The notes under the pieces are model-generated. The model had not been told where the DNA came from and made no database searches. It worked only from the letters and a program-made list of their open reading frames with translations. The position numbers and the translations under genes are program-made. A stretch of 64,000 nucleotides of DNA. Source: Myxococcales bacterium. Its GTDB lineage: Bacteria > Myxococcota > UBA727 > GCA-2721815. Below are positions 37,071 through 46,833 of the stretch, one piece after another. How positions within the stretch are numbered: the first letter of the stretch is position 1; every line of letters starts with the position of its first letter. The DNA is taken from positions 50,773 through 114,772 of the forward strand of contig PBLQ01000003.1 of the NCBI GenBank assembly GCA_002721815.1, given 5' to 3'.

Positions 37071-38468
37071 GATGGCCTCCCTGGGTCTGGGTCAAACAAA
37101 TCAATCTGTGATGAGGAAACGCCGAAGGTCCGTATTGTGAACCAAATCGGCGGCCAAACGGGTATTGGTGGGGGCGCCAAAACCCATCGATGCCTGTTGG
37201 TCTCGGCAAGGTTATAAAAGCGAGAACAAGATGGATAAAACTGTTGTGTATGGCAAAAATGATATTGCCCTCGTTCCTCGAACCTGTCCGGATTTTCACA
37301 GCATGAATGGCACAACTGTGATGCCAAAGATGATGAACGTGGTGTGGAAGCATCTTTCCAAAATTTCTGGTGAAAGATTTTGCTGTACGTTTCGCACCAG
37401 GGCGGTGGCCTAACGGGAATACGAACGCATGCTGTTGCCCATGACATCTTTGGTGGTGGATGACCGTAGAAAACCCTCGGGGGTATGCTGCGCCAAATGC
37501 GGGCACACCTCTCCTGTGCTTCGTGAAAAAAACGAAACCAAAAAAAGAACCAAATTGTAGGGATGGCCTCGAGAATATACACCTTTACCTGAGGTGGCCC
37601 AAGACCATGTGAAACCCACATGGCTTTACTCCTTTTCGTTAAAAAGATTGAGTTTCGTTGAGAGGGGACTCCTTTCGATTGAAGTGATTAAAATAATGAA
37701 GGGCTAAGCAAGCCAGCGCCTGCTCGTGAAAAAACAAATCGTCTACGGAAACAAAAATTTGGGCATACTTCTCCATCAAACGTGGAAACGTTTTTTCTTG
37801 AAAAAAGGTGATGTGATTTTTCTTTAACCAGAGCAGTGGGTCTGCGCTTCGTTAAAGTATGAGGGTGTCAACCACGAAAGGGTATACCCTGGTAAGCTGG
37901 TGAAGAAACGACCAAGTCATGGCCGTTCATCAAGCGGTTGTTCATGTCAACGCGAGGTTTAGGTTCGCGTGAAAACCGGCATGACGGGTCGTAATGATCT
38001 TGTTCGGATTTTGGGTTTGTCTGGAGGATAAACAAATGGAAATGGGGGCATGCTTCTGCTCCTTGGTTTTTAGTGGGCACAGAAGATTTCGACACAAATT
38101 GAGGGCCCATTAACCCAAAGATACAGAAATCCGTGGCGACCATTTTCTTATTTTAAAACAGTGCCTTAGGAGGTCTTCAAGGCGCGCATGTGTCCGATAC
38201 CGCGCTCAAAGCTGGTTCCTGCGTTCAGTTGTGCGCCCACCCCAAAAGGAGGTGAGCGGTGGGTTCCCAGTGCCTTATTGGCATTGCCGATAAGGTGAAG
38301 GACCCGATGGATTCACCGCAATTAATGGCTTCCGCTGTAGGGTACGGTTGGTTCAAAACGACCGTTGGGGGCAGCAGACTAAGCCTGGGTGATTTTCAAA
38401 ATGTTTCGACACGCGTTGGTGAAGCCCTAAGTTAAAAAAATCACACAGCATTACCCATTAACGAACAC
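37071..38468. other. 1.4 kb stretch with no supportable gene
   Basis: Only short overlapping frames occur, up to 186 codons on the minus strand, and they lack ribosome binding sites and domain motifs. The plus frame at 37165-37413 has no recognisable content. Runs of A and patchy base composition give the look of decayed coding sequence or a long untranslated leader upstream of the flagellin. No hairpin-plus-T-run terminator or RNA gene was recognised. Confidence 0.5.
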
Positions 38469-39245
38469 TCAAATCTTTTCGAAGGTGCGGTGGGATGAGA
38501 CAGCGGCCTTCCGAGACAAGCGGCCTGCAGTGATGGCGCCTGCGATACAGATGGCGATACATGTTATGAAAATGAGGGATTCATCCTGGTTTTTAACTCC
38601 GATGCCCACGCTTGCCCAAACCAACACGCCCATCACTGCTGCATCTTGCCGAGGGATGGCAAGAAATAAAAACAGGCCAAAGGCCACGCAAACAAGTATG
38701 GCCGTCCATACCTGCGGCGTCAGCGGCCCGCCGTTCCAGCCTGTTACATAAAGCAGTACGGCCACATTGAGCAGGGTGGCGAGGCTTACCCAGCCCAGAT
38801 AAATGCTGAAGGTTTGAAAGATGAACCATTGCGATGAGGCACTTTGCTGGTGTCGATATTGATCTAAGCGGACGTAGGCGAGGATAAGACTGCTCAGCAA
38901 TCCAAGCATGATGAACAACGAGAGGGCGACGTAACGGTAGTGCCATGCGGTCAACCAAAGCACGTTGCAGAAACAACTGAGCCGAAAGGGCAGGTCAAGT
39001 GCTCGGAGCCAGGGCTCATCACGGCGCGTGGGTCGGGCTTGTAAAATGACATAAGCGGTGAGTCCGAGATAGATCAGTCCCCAGATGGCAAAGACATAAC
39101 CCGCCGGGGTGAGCAAGATTTGATACTCCGCTGAAAGCTCTCTTTGCGTCACCCCACCCAGGGGCAGTTTGTTCGCAATGTTATTGAAGGCCATGAGGCC
39201 GAGAAAAATAACGATGTTGATCGTGGACTGAAGTCGAGAAGACAT
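38469..39245 (-). CDS. TspO/MBR-like tryptophan-rich membrane protein
   Basis: 258 residues, about six to seven hydrophobic segments. The N-terminal pattern NNIANKLPLGGVTQREL, SAEYQILLTPAGYVFAIWGLIYLGL matches the long 'tryptophan-rich sensory protein' group related to TspO, in which P-x-G-x-x-F-x-x-W-x-x-I-Y is conserved. TspO proteins bind porphyrins; the long bacterial forms are not characterised. It stands alone. The ATG at 39245 has a weak AAGG upstream. Confidence 0.6.
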   Translation of the reverse strand: MSSRLQSTINIVIFLGLMAFNNIANKLPLGGVTQRELSAEYQILLTPAGYVFAIWGLIYLGLTAYVILQARPTRRDEPWLRALDLPFRLSCFCNVLWLTAWHYRYVALSLFIMLGLLSSLILAYVRLDQYRHQQSASSQWFIFQTFSIYLGWVSLATLLNVAVLLYVTGWNGGPLTPQVWTAILVCVAFGLFLFLAIPRQDAAVMGVLVWASVGIGVKNQDESLIFITCIAICIAGAITAGRLSRKAAVSSHRTFEKI

Positions 39246-39725
39246 GACGTTGAGGCCTTAATCGAAACGGTTAATGGATTCATCATTTATCAAAGTGTTG
39301 TGGGCAAATGTCAATTGATTCAGCGGTGGGATGGTTCTTACTCGCTTGGCGGCGGTTCAGAGCCTTTCAGTGTACCGACTCAAACCAGTGATAGCAATGG
39401 CGCCGCAGAAGAAAATTTACGTGAAGAAGGGTAGAAAGCCAGCCCCTCTATCGAAGAGTGTTTCAATTGACGGGCCGCATGGAGCTCGTGACCGCCATCA
39501 GGCACGGCCATGTCTGGTGCCAAACCAGCCTTCAAAGCTTCCGATATGCCATTTTCTTTAACCGCTGATTATGCTGAAGTGCCGGTATCAGAAGTTACGG
39601 AGGTTGGTTGAGAGGGGCTCGGGTGGGTTGTGCTTCTTCTTCGTTTCATTATTCTGCAAAGTCATCCAAAAGCGGCACCGTGAATAAAGCATTTTTCATG
39701 TTATTCGCTAAGCGACCATGAGGAA
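39246..39725. other. 480-base gap without a supportable gene
   Basis: One plus frame (39331-39561, 76 codons) exists, but its Pro/Lys/Arg-rich product has no motif and no ribosome binding site. No terminator-like hairpin or RNA gene was recognised. Confidence 0.45.
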
Positions 39726-42700
39726 CTAGAGGGAACCGCCAAAAATACGAACCTCGTAAAGGTCGAACCCATAGGTCTCATTGAGCGACTGATAGGATAC
39801 CTCAACGCTGATAACATCCGCAAGCCAGCTTTCAGACTCAAAAAAGTAAGTTAAGGAATGGTCATTCTGATTCGGGAAATCTTGTTGAATGGCGCCGGTG
39901 GTCGCTTGGTTTCCTAATACTGTTTGTGTGTTGTCGCTGTGGTTCAAGGTGACGGTCAGCGAATGTGTCGGGGCTTCATTAAGTTTGGTGATGACACCCT
40001 CGTACTCAAGCCAATCGTGATTCTCGGCTCCCACGGTATCTGTAGTGGTGAGATAGACTTCAACACGAAATATATCGTTACCCGGTGCAAGTTCAATCAC
40101 GGTTGTCTCGGCGTCGCCGTTGGGAGCGGCAATAAGGCCGTTTGCTAGATATTTGTTATCGTGACGCGTGTCGGTGCTGTTGTGCTCAACGCGGCCATAA
40201 CAGGTCCCGTTAAATTCTTGAAAACCCGGCAGGCACGTGCCGCATTGTTGACTGCCAACCGCACATGCAACCCGATTTTCCAAAACGCAATCCGTAATAC
40301 ATTGGTGATCAATAACGTCCGCAAAAGAGGCGCGGAAAGGCCACAGACCTTGAACCTTGTCACGGTTGCGGGTGGCCTCACCCCCATCTTCAGTCGCGTC
40401 CACACCAAGAGGCACCGCACGGGCGATAAGTTCGGCTGGGGTAATGGTGATAATGGCGCTCGGATTATGGACATATTCGCCATCTTCAACGATCCAAGTG
40501 TCATCGCCAGCGCACACCATCTGGAGCGTGAGATCTTCATTTTCTTCTAGCACACGACAATAGCCATACCGAGGATCCGCTTCACGGAAAAAACGCCACA
40601 GGTCTGGAGAGGAAAATACGGGTAGTCGCTCACAATCACTACACCAAAGTGTATCGCTTCCCGGGCCAGGACGATACTGAGAGTAGGCCATGAGCGTGTA
40701 GAATTTTTGGTCGTATTGGGAAACTTGTAGCCCATAAGCTTCATTGCGTCGATAATCTGGCTCCAAATTATGGTAACCATAGCTCGTACCACTCCCCGCC
40801 GTGCCTAGATTGGCACGGTTGTGTTTGCCACCGAGCAAATGACCGATTTCATGGGCGACGGTGAGACTATTGCCACTGCGACCGCATTGTTGGCCACCAC
40901 TGAAGTTCGCATTGACCATGACGAGACCCCGTTCTGTCCATTGGATTTGTTCGTAGAGGTGATAAGAGTAGCCCATCCAAGAAGTCGTTTCGGTGACCAA
41001 GAACACGCCTAAATCGGCTCCGACGGCTCGCCTCTCTTCTTGAAAGGACTCATTAAACCGTGCCCAGGCGAGTGCGGAGACACTGTCATATCTAGGGCTC
41101 ATGAAAACAGGTTTGAGCGCAACTTTTCGTACGATGTGGTCGGGGGGAAGTAGCGAGTTGTAAGCCGTTTGATTCAGACTGGCCACCATGTTGTTGGTCC
41201 ACGCATCAAGCGCCTCAAAATCGCCACCAAAAACATCGTTAAGCGTGGCTTCATTGTAATAGAATATGAGGTTGAGACTGTTGCTGCAATCCGGATCGCC
41301 GATTGGGCAATCTGATAAATCGGTGAGGGCAACATCGTTAAAAAATTGGGTGTTAGGTGTGTCATCATCACATTCGTAACAGAAACGGTCACTGCTGGGC
41401 GTACAGCGCCCCCCCGTGAACTGGTCGGTGGGGTCCGTCGCACACTCGGTACATGGTGTGCAAGGCGTTGAAGGGTTCTCATCATGGTCCCAGTGACCAT
41501 CGTCGCATCCCGGGAAACCAAATGTTCGAGATTCTAAAAGCGTGAATCCGTAATCCCCGGGTTCATTGGCGTCACCGCTGGTGATATGCACTTCTAGCTC
41601 TTCGACGTCTTCAAGACCGTTTAAAAAAGTCTTCGTGTAGGTGAGCGCATGGTTTTTCTGGTTGTCTCCATCATTGACTGTAACCATAGCTAAGGAAGAC
41701 TCCGTTTCTGTGTCGTGGGGGTATTTGGCGATGAGGCTAGAGGTGCCGTCGCTGTAATTTGCAAATATTTCTACGGTGTGTGCTGGTGGGGCGACCAGGG
41801 TCCAGATGGTTCCCGAAATGTTGGTGTACCACGAATTGTCTGGCGCTCCATCCTGATTGACTGTTGCTAAATAGACCTCCAAATGATTCACGGAGGCATG
41901 GGGCTTGAGATAAATGTGAAAAGATTCCGTTTGTCCAGGGTGTGCCCAAAGCTCAAGGGGCTCATAGTTTTCATCGTGAAGAGCGTCCGTGTTGTTGATT
42001 TCAACCCTCGGCAAACAATAGTCTGCCAGCTCGTGAAACCCAGGGAGACAAGCGTCGCTACAGTTTTCGATGTCGTCGATGGCGCAATGGATGTGGCCAG
42101 TGCTCGCACAATCTTGCGCGCAGGTATCAGCGGCTGCGCGGACCGGGCTGTTGTTTGATTTGGCTGGGAAAAACTCAATCACTTTATTTCGGTTGTCCGT
42201 AGTGAACGCGTAGGAGGTGACGTTGCCGTTGTCATCGCTGTACACAGGCTGTGAGACACCTAGAGGAATCGCCCGTTCTAAAAGCGCCTGTGCTGATAGA
42301 TTGATCATTGCAGCTGGGTTAGGTTGATACCCCGTTGGTATTGGTTCCCATGGTGCAATGGGATTTTGACAGAGTAACGTTATATCTTGGCTGTCGGTAT
42401 CGTCCATCACGATGCAGTAACCATAGTTGGGGTCCGTCGGATCAAAAAACCACCACAGATCAGGCGAAGAAAAGACGGGAAGTTGGGTACAATCGAGACA
42501 ACCCATGAGGGTACCATTAGGCCGGTCGTAAGAATCATAAGCCATCAAGGTATGCACTTTGAGACCATGTTGGGAGACAGGCAGGCCGTAGGCTGAGTTA
42601 CGGCGCATATGCTCTTCTTGGTTGTGATAGCCGCGATTGGTCGCTGCAACATTACCGGCAAGCTCAGAACTCTTGTGCCCCCCACCGAGAATATGACCAA

Positions 42701-44180
42701 GTTCATGGGCGGGTGTCAGCTGTGCTAGGGCACCACACGTATTGGTTTCGGGATAATAGGCCCGACCGCCCAGAACGATAATACCGCGGTCTGCATAGCT
42801 CGAATAATCGTATTGGTTGGAGTAAGTAATCGCGTTAGCGCTGGCACTGCCGGTGAAAAAGATAGCAACATCCGCGCCCAGAGCTTTACGACGCGATTGA
42901 TAGTAGGCGTTGGTTTGTAGCCACTGCAAATCACTTTTCTGGTGCCCGCGTTCGAGGTAGGGAAAGGGTTCGATACCCATCAAACGGTAGCGACGATCAG
43001 GTTTGACGAAACTGTTTTCCAAAGAAAGGTTGGCCAGATACAACGTGTAGTTAACCACGTCTTCAATACCCTCTAAATCGCCTTGCACTGCTTCGTAATG
43101 AGCAGGCGTATAAAATACGATAATGTCGATATTGTTTTCGCAATAAGGGTCGTGGTCGGGACAAGCATCAAAGTCGACATTTTCGGTGATGCCGGTGGGT
43201 GGTGCTTCGCCCGCTGGATTGGTGCCACAGCTCACGCATTGAATATTGGAAGTGGGCGAACAAATCCCGTGCGTGATTTCATTTCGAGCGCAATCGTTAC
43301 AGGGTACGCAGGCAGTTAAAGGATCGGAGTCATTATCGGTGGTGCCAATAGGGCAAACCTCGCATTGTCTGTTTGATGTTGGCTCACAAGCTTGAATCTG
43401 AGTTTCTCCAGTGTCACACACGGTGCAGGCCACACACGCGGTACTGGCGTCACTATCATTATCGTATGAGCCTTCCGCACACAGCTCACAGACGCGATCG
43501 GTGACAGGGGAGCAGCTTTGTGTTTCAGTTGTGCCAACATCACAGGTATTGGCACAAGCGACGCAGGCCGTACTGGGGTCATTGTCCGCATCATGAAAGC
43601 CATCTGGACATGTTTCACAGACGCGATTGGTGGTCGGCGAGCAAGCTTGGGTCTCAGTGTTGCCGGGTTCGCAGGGGGGGGCACAGGCCACACACGCCGT
43701 ACTGCTATCATTATCGTGGTTGAAGAAGCCAGAGGTACATTCAAAGTAAGGTGTGGGGGGCCCACTATCTGAGAGAACGGTGGTTTGTGTTCCGGCATCT
43801 GAGGGGCTTGGTGTATCGTAACCGCTATCAACCAAGGGGGCTTCATCGGATGGACCTCCATCGTGATGAGGGGTCTGCGGTGCCCCGGCATCGGTCGGTT
43901 CAGATGGTTGGTAACCACTATCGATGGAGGGGGCTTCATTGTACGGGCCTGCATCTTCGTTGTTGTATGGGAATGATCCTGCATCTCGTTTGGGTTGGAT
44001 GTGTTCACCCCCATCTGTGGATGATGTGGGTAAAACACCGCCGTCGATGTTCGATGGTGCCGCGGTCGTGCCCGAGTCTATTTCTTGGTTGGTTTGAGGG
44101 GGCGTTGGCGTGTCGTCCTGAGTCGGCCCGCAACCCAAAACCATGATTCCCAGAGATATTACACAAAACAATCGAGTCAT
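39726..44180 (-). CDS. giant lipoprotein with TNFR-like repeats and two metzincin protease domains
   Basis: About 1,484 residues. A lipoprotein signal ends MVLGC, then a linker with many DAG, DGG and DSG units (about 30-140). Four to five TNFR-like Cys repeats follow (about 150-320), each with 'NDNDPSTACVAC'-like and 'SPTxxRxCE' segments. Metallopeptidase 1 has HELGHILGGGH near 492-502 and a Met-turn TLMAY near 545. A beta domain (about 730-890) and one more Cys repeat precede metallopeptidase 2, with HEIGHLLGGKH near 1110-1120 and a second TLMAY, and then a copy of the beta domain. HExxHxxGxxH plus the Met-turn defines metzincins of the reprolysin/M12 kind. The start 44180 has GGAAC upstream; ATG 44192 is possible. 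Confidence 0.85.
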   Translation of the reverse strand: MTRLFCVISLGIMVLGCGPTQDDTPTPPQTNQEIDSGTTAAPSNIDGGVLPTSSTDGGEHIQPKRDAGSFPYNNEDAGPYNEAPSIDSGYQPSEPTDAGAPQTPHHDGGPSDEAPLVDSGYDTPSPSDAGTQTTVLSDSGPPTPYFECTSGFFNHDNDSSTACVACAPPCEPGNTETQACSPTTNRVCETCPDGFHDADNDPSTACVACANTCDVGTTETQSCSPVTDRVCELCAEGSYDNDSDASTACVACTVCDTGETQIQACEPTSNRQCEVCPIGTTDNDSDPLTACVPCNDCARNEITHGICSPTSNIQCVSCGTNPAGEAPPTGITENVDFDACPDHDPYCENNIDIIVFYTPAHYEAVQGDLEGIEDVVNYTLYLANLSLENSFVKPDRRYRLMGIEPFPYLERGHQKSDLQWLQTNAYYQSRRKALGADVAIFFTGSASANAITYSNQYDYSSYADRGIIVLGGRAYYPETNTCGALAQLTPAHELGHILGGGHKSSELAGNVAATNRGYHNQEEHMRRNSAYGLPVSQHGLKVHTLMAYDSYDRPNGTLMGCLDCTQLPVFSSPDLWWFFDPTDPNYGYCIVMDDTDSQDITLLCQNPIAPWEPIPTGYQPNPAAMINLSAQALLERAIPLGVSQPVYSDDNGNVTSYAFTTDNRNKVIEFFPAKSNNSPVRAAADTCAQDCASTGHIHCAIDDIENCSDACLPGFHELADYCLPRVEINNTDALHDENYEPLELWAHPGQTESFHIYLKPHASVNHLEVYLATVNQDGAPDNSWYTNISGTIWTLVAPPAHTVEIFANYSDGTSSLIAKYPHDTETESSLAMVTVNDGDNQKNHALTYTKTFLNGLEDVEELEVHITSGDANEPGDYGFTLLESRTFGFPGCDDGHWDHDENPSTPCTPCTECATDPTDQFTGGRCTPSSDRFCYECDDDTPNTQFFNDVALTDLSDCPIGDPDCSNSLNLIFYYNEATLNDVFGGDFEALDAWTNNMVASLNQTAYNSLLPPDHIVRKVALKPVFMSPRYDSVSALAWARFNESFQEERRAVGADLGVFLVTETTSWMGYSYHLYEQIQWTERGLVMVNANFSGGQQCGRSGNSLTVAHEIGHLLGGKHNRANLGTAGSGTSYGYHNLEPDYRRNEAYGLQVSQYDQKFYTLMAYSQYRPGPGSDTLWCSDCERLPVFSSPDLWRFFREADPRYGYCRVLEENEDLTLQMVCAGDDTWIVEDGEYVHNPSAIITITPAELIARAVPLGVDATEDGGEATRNRDKVQGLWPFRASFADVIDHQCITDCVLENRVACAVGSQQCGTCLPGFQEFNGTCYGRVEHNSTDTRHDNKYLANGLIAAPNGDAETTVIELAPGNDIFRVEVYLTTTDTVGAENHDWLEYEGVITKLNEAPTHSLTVTLNHSDNTQTVLGNQATTGAIQQDFPNQNDHSLTYFFESESWLADVISVEVSYQSLNETYGFDLYEVRIFGGSL

Positions 44181-44525
44181 AGGTAGTTCCATTCATGAAG
44201 CTTAGATTTCTAAACTCCCCCTAAGTCTGCCATAAATCGAATTATTTTTCATGCGATCGCGCCGTATTTTCTAGTCAACATACTTTAAACTGTAACCATG
44301 GCCGTGATTCTTAAAATAGCTCCCAAGAGGCCGCTGAAGGACACTTCGCGGTCACTCAAGTAGAGCGGATGTACAGTTCGTAGAGACACCTTAAAGGATG
44401 AGGCGCCATAGAATGATTTCGAATCATTCTCGAGCCTTTTACGAAACATCAATTTTGCTTTCATGGGTCATGATTGTGTTTTATCGTTGTCTCAGGCTCT
44501 TTTTCTGAAGAAACGCGGATGGTTC
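44181..44525. other. 345-base divergent intergenic region
   Basis: This lies between the divergent protease and DUF1295-like genes and must hold promoters for both. It contains the inverted repeat at 44410-44430. The plus frame is open from ATG 44463 into the downstream gene but has no ribosome binding site there. Nothing else was recognised. Confidence 0.45.
44410..44430. promoter_or_regulatory. 21-base inverted repeat, candidate operator
   Basis: AGAATGATT (44410-44418) is the exact reverse complement of AATCATTCT (44422-44430) across a 3-base spacer. It lies 96 bases upstream of the start at 44526. Such a perfect 9-base dyad is typical of a dimeric regulator site, but no regulator is known here. 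Confidence 0.35.
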
Positions 44526-45257
44526 ATGACAGACAGCACAAACACAAACAAGAATGCTGGTATCGACCGGACACACGACGCTTCTACGGTGCCGAAAATT
44601 GCATTCTGTTTGTTTCACTTCTTAAGCCTTTTGTTATGCGTTTGGATCGTTCGGGGAGAGGGCACAACCCTAATCGGTGCGTGGCTGGGACAAGAACGGG
44701 TCTCTCAAAACGTCCATCGAGGCTCACTGCTCTTGGGCGTTGCTGCGCTTTACTGGGTACGGCATGCTGTGACGCTTTTTTATTTACTCGTTCGTAAAGT
44801 GGCGTGGGGTGAAGTCTTGGGCTTAAGCTGCTTTATTTTGTTTTTTGAAGTAGGGCTCTGTCTCGTGGCGATGGGCCTTTGGGGTACGGCGCCATCCACC
44901 TTCGGTTTGCTGGACGGTTTTGCTCTCGGACTTGTTCTCTCAGGCTCGTTCCTAAATACGGGTTCTGAGGTACAAAGAAAATGGTGGAAACGGGACCCAA
45001 ATAATGAAGGCCGATGTTACACGGGGGGACTTTTCGCATGGTCCATGCATATCAACTACTTTGGTGATACGTTGTTGTTTACGGGATGGTGCCTGCTTAC
45101 GGGGGCTTGGTGGACATTGAGCCTGCCCCTATTTATGGCATTGAGTTTTGTTTGTTTCCATATCCCCGGCCTCGACGCTTACCTGGCTGAGCGATACGGT
45201 GAAGACTTTCAGGCATACAGCCGAACAACGAAAAAGTTTATCCCCTTCATCTATTAA
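44526..45257 (+). CDS. DUF1295/ICMT-like membrane methyltransferase or reductase
   Basis: About 243 residues and six hydrophobic segments. The C-terminal half shows GGLFAWSMHINYFGDTLLFTGW and LDAYLAERYGEDFQAYSRTTKKFIPFIY. These correspond to the H/S-R/M-H-P/I-N-Y-x-G/F and RYGxxYxxYxxxxxxFIP motifs shared by steroid 5-alpha-reductase-like DUF1295 proteins and isoprenylcysteine or phospholipid methyltransferases. The usual 'RHPNYFGE' reads 'SMHINYFGD', so the Arg and Pro are replaced. The start at 44526 has GGATGG upstream, better than ATG 44463. The substrate is unknown; a lipid is likely. Confidence 0.65.
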   Translation: MTDSTNTNKNAGIDRTHDASTVPKIAFCLFHFLSLLLCVWIVRGEGTTLIGAWLGQERVSQNVHRGSLLLGVAALYWVRHAVTLFYLLVRKVAWGEVLGLSCFILFFEVGLCLVAMGLWGTAPSTFGLLDGFALGLVLSGSFLNTGSEVQRKWWKRDPNNEGRCYTGGLFAWSMHINYFGDTLLFTGWCLLTGAWWTLSLPLFMALSFVCFHIPGLDAYLAERYGEDFQAYSRTTKKFIPFIY

Positions 45258-45301
45258 AAGAATGCGGGTTTCTTTGTAAATGATGATTCAGTATGCACGA
45301 G

Positions 45302-45323
45302 CCCTGGCAAAGGTTTGCCAGGG
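45302..45323. terminator. strong hairpin between convergent genes
   Basis: CCCTGGCAAA (45302-45311) pairs perfectly with TTTGCCAGGG (45314-45323). It sits between the ends of the plus-strand gene (45257) and the minus-strand gene (45348). There is no long T-run on either side, so it may act as a bidirectional terminator or as an RNA-stabilising stem. Confidence 0.5.
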
Positions 45324-45347
45324 ATGTGTTTGCCTTAAAATACAGGC

Positions 45348-46160
45348 TTATTTTTTCTTCTTTTTGGTGTCTTCAGGATTGATTAAGACCGGCGTTTGCC
45401 CGTCGGTAATGATAATTTTGCTGTTGTCGGACCGGGCATGCTCTTTGAGAACGTCGAGACTTCGCCACTGGATGATCATTGGGCTCAATCCTTCGGAAAG
45501 AATTTTGTGAGCATCTCTGACCCCTGTAGCTTCAATGGTTTTTCTTTCTGCCTCTTGTTTCTCTCTTTGTAGAATAAACTTCATGCGCTGGGCATTTTGC
45601 TCTGCTTCCAGTTTGTTCTCGATAGCGCGGTACAGGCCTTTGGGGAGGTTGATGCTTTTCATGAGGACCGCCTCTATATTGAACCCGTAGTCCAACAGTA
45701 CCTCTTCCATGCTTCGCTTGATGGCATTCTCAATGGCGGCTCGATTGCCCGAATGCATGTCTTTGGCATAAAACTGCGCACAGACGTCCGAGGCTGCAGA
45801 CCGAAACACACTAAGAATCAAAATCTCTTCATAGTTACTCCCCACGTTTTGGATGACATCCCGGACCTGTTCCTTTTTGATATTGTAAAGAATCGAGATA
45901 ATGGCATTGATATTCAACCCTTCTTTGGAAGGCAGATTAAGCTCCACTTCAAGGTTCATCGTGCGTGTAGGCATTTTGACCATGGTAGTCACGACGGGAT
46001 TGATGAGAACGCCGCCTGGTTCGTAAACCTTTGTATCTAATCGTCCAAGTGTCTGTTTGACCCCGACTTCTCCGGGTCTAATGATCGCACAGCCACCCAA
46101 AAACAAAAGCGTTAGGGCAGATAAACGAAGATGGGCGAAATTTAGGCCATTAAAGCGCAT
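45348..46160 (-). CDS. SPFH/prohibitin-family lipoprotein
   Basis: 270 residues. A signal with lipobox LFLGGC is followed directly by the Band-7 domain: RPGEVGVKQTLGRLDTKVYEPGGVLINPVV, then SNYEEILILSVFRSAASDV and the long Ala/Glu-rich helix with EAEQNAQRMKFILQREKQEAERK. Prohibitin-like SPFH proteins form large membrane-bound rings that scaffold proteases or microdomains. Most are anchored by an N-terminal helix; the Cys here suggests a lipid anchor with the ring on the periplasmic side. The tail is Lys-rich (TKKKKK). A perfect AGGAGGT precedes ATG 46160. Confidence 0.85.
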   Translation of the reverse strand: MRFNGLNFAHLRLSALTLLFLGGCAIIRPGEVGVKQTLGRLDTKVYEPGGVLINPVVTTMVKMPTRTMNLEVELNLPSKEGLNINAIISILYNIKKEQVRDVIQNVGSNYEEILILSVFRSAASDVCAQFYAKDMHSGNRAAIENAIKRSMEEVLLDYGFNIEAVLMKSINLPKGLYRAIENKLEAEQNAQRMKFILQREKQEAERKTIEATGVRDAHKILSEGLSPMIIQWRSLDVLKEHARSDNSKIIITDGQTPVLINPEDTKKKKK

Positions 46161-46418
46161 TAATACCTCCTAGATGGTTAATTTTGATTGTTTTTGGATG
46201 CTTGGCCACGGCATGCGGATGCCAGACCTTGCAACACAAGCGTAGCAACTTGTTAAGGCTATGCAAGTTTGGCCTTTTTTCCCTCAACTTATTGTCATTT
46301 GAAAACCAAAGCGCATGAAAATAATTTTCTAGCCAATGCGCTCCGTTGGGTTTCAGTATGCTTCGGCGGACCACCTTTTTTTATCAGGCGTGCTGTCCTT
46401 CAGGCTAGAATGGTCTCT

Positions 46419-46796
46419 TTACTGCCCGGTACCCGTACTGTGCCAAAGCCAAAAAGCAGTTGCCGCCATAAACACGGCTTCCACACCAACCACTAGCCAT
46501 TGTTTAGGCCCTGGACCATGAATCATCATACCCAAGAGTCGGGCGGCCAGAGCACCGGCCATAAAAAAACAAATGGCTAAGGGAATGCTAATTGACCAGG
46601 GTCGCAAAGCGGTCACCCCAATAAAAATCAAACCAAGGCTGAGAACCATGCCACCGCGAACGCGTTGCTCAATCGCTTCGTGGGCGTCCACCAGGGTATC
46701 ATTGGCACCGGTGAGAAAGCCAAACCAATGCGGAAACATGGCGGCGAGGGTACCTATTGCGGCCAAAACGAATCCTAAGAGACGAAGTCTGGACAT
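46419..46796 (-). CDS. small four-helix membrane protein (DUF4345-like)
   Basis: 125 residues with four hydrophobic segments and little else. The pattern of a first helix ending in a Pro/Phe loop (AMFPHWFGF), a glycine-rich third segment and a Trp-rich C-terminus fits DUF4345-type proteins, but the match is only by general form. GAGGGAA precedes ATG 46796. It follows the tmRNA gene and its terminator on the same strand. Confidence 0.55.
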   Translation of the reverse strand: MSRLRLLGFVLAAIGTLAAMFPHWFGFLTGANDTLVDAHEAIEQRVRGGMVLSLGLIFIGVTALRPWSISIPLAICFFMAGALAARLLGMMIHGPGPKQWLVVGVEAVFMAATAFWLWHSTGTGQ

Positions 46797-46833
46797 GAAT
46801 GATTCCCTCTGGTGACCAGGAAAACGAAAAAAC

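Noticed and set aside
37100..37160. sigma-28 promoter for the flagellin
   Set aside because: A GCCGAT-like -10 element exists on the minus strand near 37150, but no TAAA -35 element at the right distance.
37061..37621. 186-codon minus-strand frame upstream of the flagellin
   Set aside because: Composition (many Pro, Cys, Trp, His) is unlike real proteins here; no start signal and it overlaps the flagellin start.
43316..44038. 240-codon alternative frame inside the protease gene
   Set aside because: It is a shadow of the low-complexity and Cys-repeat coding sequence.
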